The notes under the pieces: generated by a model
Database searches by the model: none
Told to the model about the DNA's origin: nothing
What the model saw: the letters and a program-made list of their open reading frames with translations, nothing else
Source: Parabacteroides faecis
Lineage (GTDB): Bacteria > Bacteroidota > Bacteroidia > Bacteroidales > Tannerellaceae
NCBI RefSeq assembly: GCF_014647375.1
Contig: NZ_BMPB01000017.1
Location: 124,001-188,000 of the forward strand
DNA: 64,000 nucleotides
Direction of reading: 5' to 3'
Part shown: one piece after another, positions 60,404 through 64,000 of the stretch
Position numbering within the stretch: the first letter of the stretch is position 1
Layout of the letters: each line of letters opens with the position of its first letter
Translations under genes and position numbers: made by a program

Positions 60404-61297
60404 ATGAAATGTATCGTATTATTACTGGCAATATGCCTGACTGCCTGCGGGCGGTCATCCGGCGATGCGGAGACTTCCTATGAGAAGCCCCGGACATCCG
60501 TTACGCTGACACATGTTACACCCGGCAGGATCAGGAACGAAATCGTACTTTCCGGTACGACTGTCTATCAGAACAAAACGATAGTTACGGCTCCTATCCC
60601 TTCCTTTATTTCTGAAGTAAATGTACAACCCGGTATGAAGGTAGAGGCAGGTCAGCTTCTTTACAAATTGGAAAGCAAGGAACACCGTGCCTTGTCCGGT
60701 GAACCGGAGGAAAACAGGTTGGGGATGGTGGCTGTCAGAGCGGCTGCCTCCGGAATCGTAACGTCTGTGATGCAGCAAACAGGCAGTTTCGTTGCCGAAG
60801 GGACTGCCCTTTGTACGCTTGCCGATCTGAACAGCCTGGTCTTTGAGTTGAACGTGCCTTACGAACAAAGCCGTTATATTATACCGGGGAAGACCTGTAC
60901 GATCGTATTACCGGATGCGACGGTCTTGAAGGCTGTTATCCGGACTCCGCTGGCGACGATGAACACCGCTTCGCAGGTCCAGCAGGTAGTGGCCCACGCT
61001 CGTTCGTCTTTCTTGCCTGAAGGATTGACTGTCAAAGTGCTGGTCGATACCAGACATACCGGAAATGAAATCAGGCTTCTGCCTAAAGCAGCCGTACAAA
61101 GCGATGAGATGCTGACCGGTTATTGGGTGATGAAGCTGGCAGACGATAGCACTGCTGTCCGGATTCCCGTAATCATAGGAAATAGTTCAGCGGACAGTAT
61201 CGAGATAGTATCCCCTTTGTTTTCTGCTTCCGACCACATTGTCCTGAGCGGCAGTTACGCATTGGAAGACAGTGCCCGTGTCGTTATCCTCAAATAG
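60404..61297 (+). CDS. RND membrane-fusion (adaptor) lipoprotein
   Basis: 297 residues. Lipobox LTAC (Cys15) anchors it. The biotinyl-lipoyl halves are IPSFISEVNVQPGMKVEAGQLLYKLESKEH and AAASGIVTSVMQQTGSFVAEGTALCTLADL; the hairpin between them is very short, which is unusual for RND adaptors. The beta-barrel and membrane-proximal domains follow (FELNVPYEQSRYIIPGKTCTIV, LLPKAAVQSDEMLTGYWVMKL). It bridges the RND pump and the TolC-like channel. Second gene of the operon. Confidence 0.88.
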   Translation: MKCIVLLLAICLTACGRSSGDAETSYEKPRTSVTLTHVTPGRIRNEIVLSGTTVYQNKTIVTAPIPSFISEVNVQPGMKVEAGQLLYKLESKEHRALSGEPEENRLGMVAVRAAASGIVTSVMQQTGSFVAEGTALCTLADLNSLVFELNVPYEQSRYIIPGKTCTIVLPDATVLKAVIRTPLATMNTASQVQQVVAHARSSFLPEGLTVKVLVDTRHTGNEIRLLPKAAVQSDEMLTGYWVMKLADDSTAVRIPVIIGNSSADSIEIVSPLFSASDHIVLSGSYALEDSARVVILK

Positions 61298-61306
61298 AAA
61301 GCAGCA

Positions 61307-64000
61307 ATGAACACAATACAGAAAAGAAGTTTTCATCAGCTCTATAGCAAACCGATCCTCTTTTTCGGTTTATTGTTGCTGATGGCCGGTATCTTTTGTT
61401 ATACCCGTATGCAGACGAATCTGTTTCCGGAAGTGTTGTTCCCGCGTATTACCGTCATTGCCGATGCGGGGCAGCAGCCGGTAGACAGGATGATGATTAC
61501 CGTGACCAAACCTCTGGAAAGTGCAGTAAAGAAAGTGCAGGGAGTAACCGTGGTGAAAAGCAGCACCAGTCGGGGCAGTTGCGTGATCGAAGTGTATTTT
61601 AACTGGGGACTGGATATCTACGCGCTCAAGACTCAACTGGAGAGCCGGATTAACGAGATAAAGAGTTTCCTTCCGGCAGGGATTGTCATTTCTGCCGAGG
61701 CGATGAACCAGTCTTTGTTCCCGGTGTACGGTTATACGCTGGAGAGTAAAACATATAGCCGTATCGCGTTGCGGGATGTGGGTAATTTGATCGTGCGGCC
61801 TGTCTTTTCACAGGTTAAAGGGATCAGCAACGTGGTCGTGAGAGGCGGGAAGGCTAAAGAGTTTGTCGTTATTCCGGATGCGGTACGGATGTCTTCCCTC
61901 GGCATCACTCCGGAGTTGGTAAAAAGTGTCTTTGAACAGACTAACTTTGTGCTGGGCAATGGGAATGTGGCGGATTATAACCGTTTGTATCTGACCCTGA
62001 CCGATACCCGTATCAATGATATGCAGGAACTGGAGAACACGATCATCCGCAACGACGGTGTCCGTACGGTCCGCCTGAAAGATATCGCCCGTGTGGAAGT
62101 GCAGGAACAACAGGAGTTTCTGAAGATCAATGCCGGAGGGAATGATGCCGTACTGATCGACCTGGTCAAGCAGCCGGGAGTCAACCTGCTCGAATTTGCC
62201 CGGGATGTGGAAGTTCGGGCAGATGAGGTCCGGGCACAGCTTCCTGCAGGCTATGAGTTGAAACCTTATTACAATCAGAGTGCTTTTGTCGGCGACAGCA
62301 TACACAGCGTTATAAAGACGATTTATGAAGGATTGTTCCTCGCCATTGTAGTTATGATTCTTTTTCTGCGCTCCTGGCGTGCGAGTCTGGTGGTTATGCT
62401 GACCATTCCGGTGACACTGGCTTTTAGTATTTTACTGGTTTATTTGGCTGGTATCACGATCAATATCATGTCGTTGGGAGCCATAGCCGCTTCTGTTGGA
62501 CTGATAATAGACGATGCGATCGTTATTATCGAACAGATTTACCGGGAGCATGAAGAGCGTCCCGGAACCGACCGGTTTACGGTTGTCCGGCATGCCATAC
62601 GGAATCTGTTTCCGGCAATGGTCGCTTCTTCGCTGGCTACCATCGTGATTCATTTCCCGTTCCGGTTGATGAGCGGGTTGGCGGGAAGTTTCTTTAAAGA
62701 GTTGTCCGACACGATGCAGTTGACGATGGTGGCTTCGTTTCTGGTGACCTGGCTTTTGCTTCCGGTCTTTCATCTGATGATCGGCTATAAAAAGGTATTC
62801 GGACCGAAGCGGGCAGATGCTCCGGCCGATAATAATATGGAAGAGAAAGCCGTTCATAAAGTTCACTGGCTTACCGTACTTTACGGCAAACCGTGGATTG
62901 CCGTCTGCTTTGTCCTTTTTCTGGCAGGGAGCGGATGGTTCGCTTCTTCACGACTGACTACCGGTTTCCTGCCTGATCTGGATGAAGGGACGATCGTGCT
63001 CGACTATCATTCTCCCTCCGGTACGGATATTGAAGAGACTGATCGTCTTTGTCGGCAGATGGAAAAGATTATTCTGGCGCATCCCGATGTGGATACTTAT
63101 TCCCGTCGTACTGCTTTGGGGATGTCTTTCAAGACGCGTCCGAGTAATTTCGGAGATTATCTGATCCAACTGAAGAAGGTGCGGACGAAGACGACGCCGG
63201 AGGTGATTAGTGACCTCCGTCACTCTCTTTCTTTAGCTGTTCCGGCCATGACCATTGACTTCGGGCAACGTATTTCCGATCTGCTGGGTGATCTGATGAG
63301 CACACCCAAACCCATTGAAGTGAAAATATTCGGAAATGATTATGCTACTTTGCAGGAGCTGGCAGCCCGGGCGGAGGAGGTGATGAGAACTGTGCCCGGC
63401 GTAGTGGATATCGATAACGGATTGATTCCTGCCGGAGCTTCCCTGGTTTTTATCCCTGACCAGGAACGATTGTCGCAATTCGGTATCTCGTTGACAAACT
63501 TTCAGGAGCAACTGGCTGCATATACAGGGGGTGTTCCGTTGGGACTTCATGCAGACGTCATCGAGCCTAACCCGGCGCAGGCGGCTATGACCGGTGGTTT
63601 ACAGATCGGTTCTATTCAGGAGGGAGAACAGATGAGGCGTATCTTGTTGCGTTTTACCGACTTTGCGGACAACTCACCCGAAAAGCTCCGTAACCAGTTG
63701 ATTTTCCTTCCCGACGGAAGTACGCGCCCGCTTTCTTTCTTTTGCCGGGTAACAGTCATTCCCGGTGAAATAGAACAACGGCGTGAAGACCTGAAAAGTA
63801 ACATCACCCTGACTGCACGCCTGGAAAATCGTGATCTGGGTAGCGCGATGGGTGACCTGCAACAGGCGTTTGCCCGGCAATTGACGTTACCTGCAGGTTG
63901 CAGCCTTGTCTACGGAGGCGCTTACTCCGAGCAACAGCAATCGTTTAAAGAGTTATTGCTGATTCTCGGTCTGGCAATTTTGTTGGTGTTCGGTGTACTT
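61307..64000 (+). CDS. RND efflux pump, AcrB/CusA-like (3' truncated by window)
   Basis: 898 codons are visible from the ATG at 61307 to the window end with no stop. First helix SKPILFFGLLLLMAGIFCYTRM, periplasmic porter domain (NLFPEVLFPRITVIADAGQQPVDRM), then helices 2-6 with VGLIIDDAIVIIEQIYREHEE, where the Asp pair is the proton-relay site of helix 4. The second half repeats this (FLPDLDEGTIVLDYHSPSG). It pumps substrates from periplasm or inner membrane to the outside using proton flow; drug, dye or metal specificity cannot be read here. Third gene of the operon. Confidence 0.93.
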   Translation, partial: MNTIQKRSFHQLYSKPILFFGLLLLMAGIFCYTRMQTNLFPEVLFPRITVIADAGQQPVDRMMITVTKPLESAVKKVQGVTVVKSSTSRGSCVIEVYFNWGLDIYALKTQLESRINEIKSFLPAGIVISAEAMNQSLFPVYGYTLESKTYSRIALRDVGNLIVRPVFSQVKGISNVVVRGGKAKEFVVIPDAVRMSSLGITPELVKSVFEQTNFVLGNGNVADYNRLYLTLTDTRINDMQELENTIIRNDGVRTVRLKDIARVEVQEQQEFLKINAGGNDAVLIDLVKQPGVNLLEFARDVEVRADEVRAQLPAGYELKPYYNQSAFVGDSIHSVIKTIYEGLFLAIVVMILFLRSWRASLVVMLTIPVTLAFSILLVYLAGITINIMSLGAIAASVGLIIDDAIVIIEQIYREHEERPGTDRFTVVRHAIRNLFPAMVASSLATIVIHFPFRLMSGLAGSFFKELSDTMQLTMVASFLVTWLLLPVFHLMIGYKKVFGPKRADAPADNNMEEKAVHKVHWLTVLYGKPWIAVCFVLFLAGSGWFASSRLTTGFLPDLDEGTIVLDYHSPSGTDIEETDRLCRQMEKIILAHPDVDTYSRRTALGMSFKTRPSNFGDYLIQLKKVRTKTTPEVISDLRHSLSLAVPAMTIDFGQRISDLLGDLMSTPKPIEVKIFGNDYATLQELAARAEEVMRTVPGVVDIDNGLIPAGASLVFIPDQERLSQFGISLTNFQEQLAAYTGGVPLGLHADVIEPNPAQAAMTGGLQIGSIQEGEQMRRILLRFTDFADNSPEKLRNQLIFLPDGSTRPLSFFCRVTVIPGEIEQRREDLKSNITLTARLENRDLGSAMGDLQQAFARQLTLPAGCSLVYGGAYSEQQQSFKELLLILGLAILLVFGVL

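Overview
The window looks like chromosome from a gut Bacteroidales, most likely a Parabacteroides-type organism; the genus is an inference from gene content. Direct support: SusC/SusD genes, two hybrid two-component regulators, many short lipobox signal peptides, almost no Shine-Dalgarno sequences, and Bacteroidota-type -7 promoter boxes (TAnnTTTG) upstream of many genes. No rRNA, tRNA or CRISPR array was found.

Layout. 1-5.9 kb: 3' part of an FtsX/MacB-type ABC permease, an NlpC/P60 lipoprotein, serS, a DUF5077-DUF3472 lipoprotein and a TraB/GumN-like lipoprotein. 5.9-23.7 kb: a polysaccharide utilisation locus. On the minus strand it runs HTCS regulator, GH105, SusC, SusD, GH36-like enzyme, GH3, small secreted protein; a divergent GH2 is on the plus strand. 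Paired half-sites spaced 21 bp lie upstream of both susC and the GH2 gene and are candidate HTCS operators. 23.8-28.7 kb: a nitroreductase lipoprotein, then a recombinase-in-trio (RIT) element of three overlapping tyrosine recombinases with 35-bp terminal inverted repeats, inserted into an ORF6N-domain gene whose two halves survive on either side.

28.7-42.1 kb: housekeeping and envelope genes. These are an atypical Fpg/Nei glycosylase, a TetR operon with a clear double operator, methionine aminopeptidase, a BamE/SmpA-like lipoprotein bracketed by two tandem arrays of 22-bp palindromic units, a trypsin-fold protein with TPRs that has lost its catalytic residues, a DUF763 protein, a DsbA-like protein overlapping a repeat-rich lipoprotein, a GGGtGRT/NifU-like operon, OsmC and a TlpA-like thioredoxin.

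42.2-55.0 kb: a second HTCS followed by a basic-secretory-protein metallopeptidase and three GH92 alpha-mannosidases, probably a host or yeast mannoglycan/glycoprotein locus without SusC/D. The middle GH92 has Gln where its neighbours have the catalytic-acid Glu. A 230-bp hairpin-forming repeat separates the second and third GH92 genes. 55.1-58.7 kb: a YjbR protein, an MNT-HEPN fusion, an AAA-like ATPase/PD-(D/E)XK protein and an HU-HTH protein. 58.8-64 kb: a third tandem palindromic array (21-bp units), then a TolC-like, membrane-fusion and RND pump operon that runs off the window.

The most unusual signals are the three tandem 21/22-bp palindromic arrays, the RIT insertion with its separate palindrome at the left end, and the Glu-to-Gln GH92.
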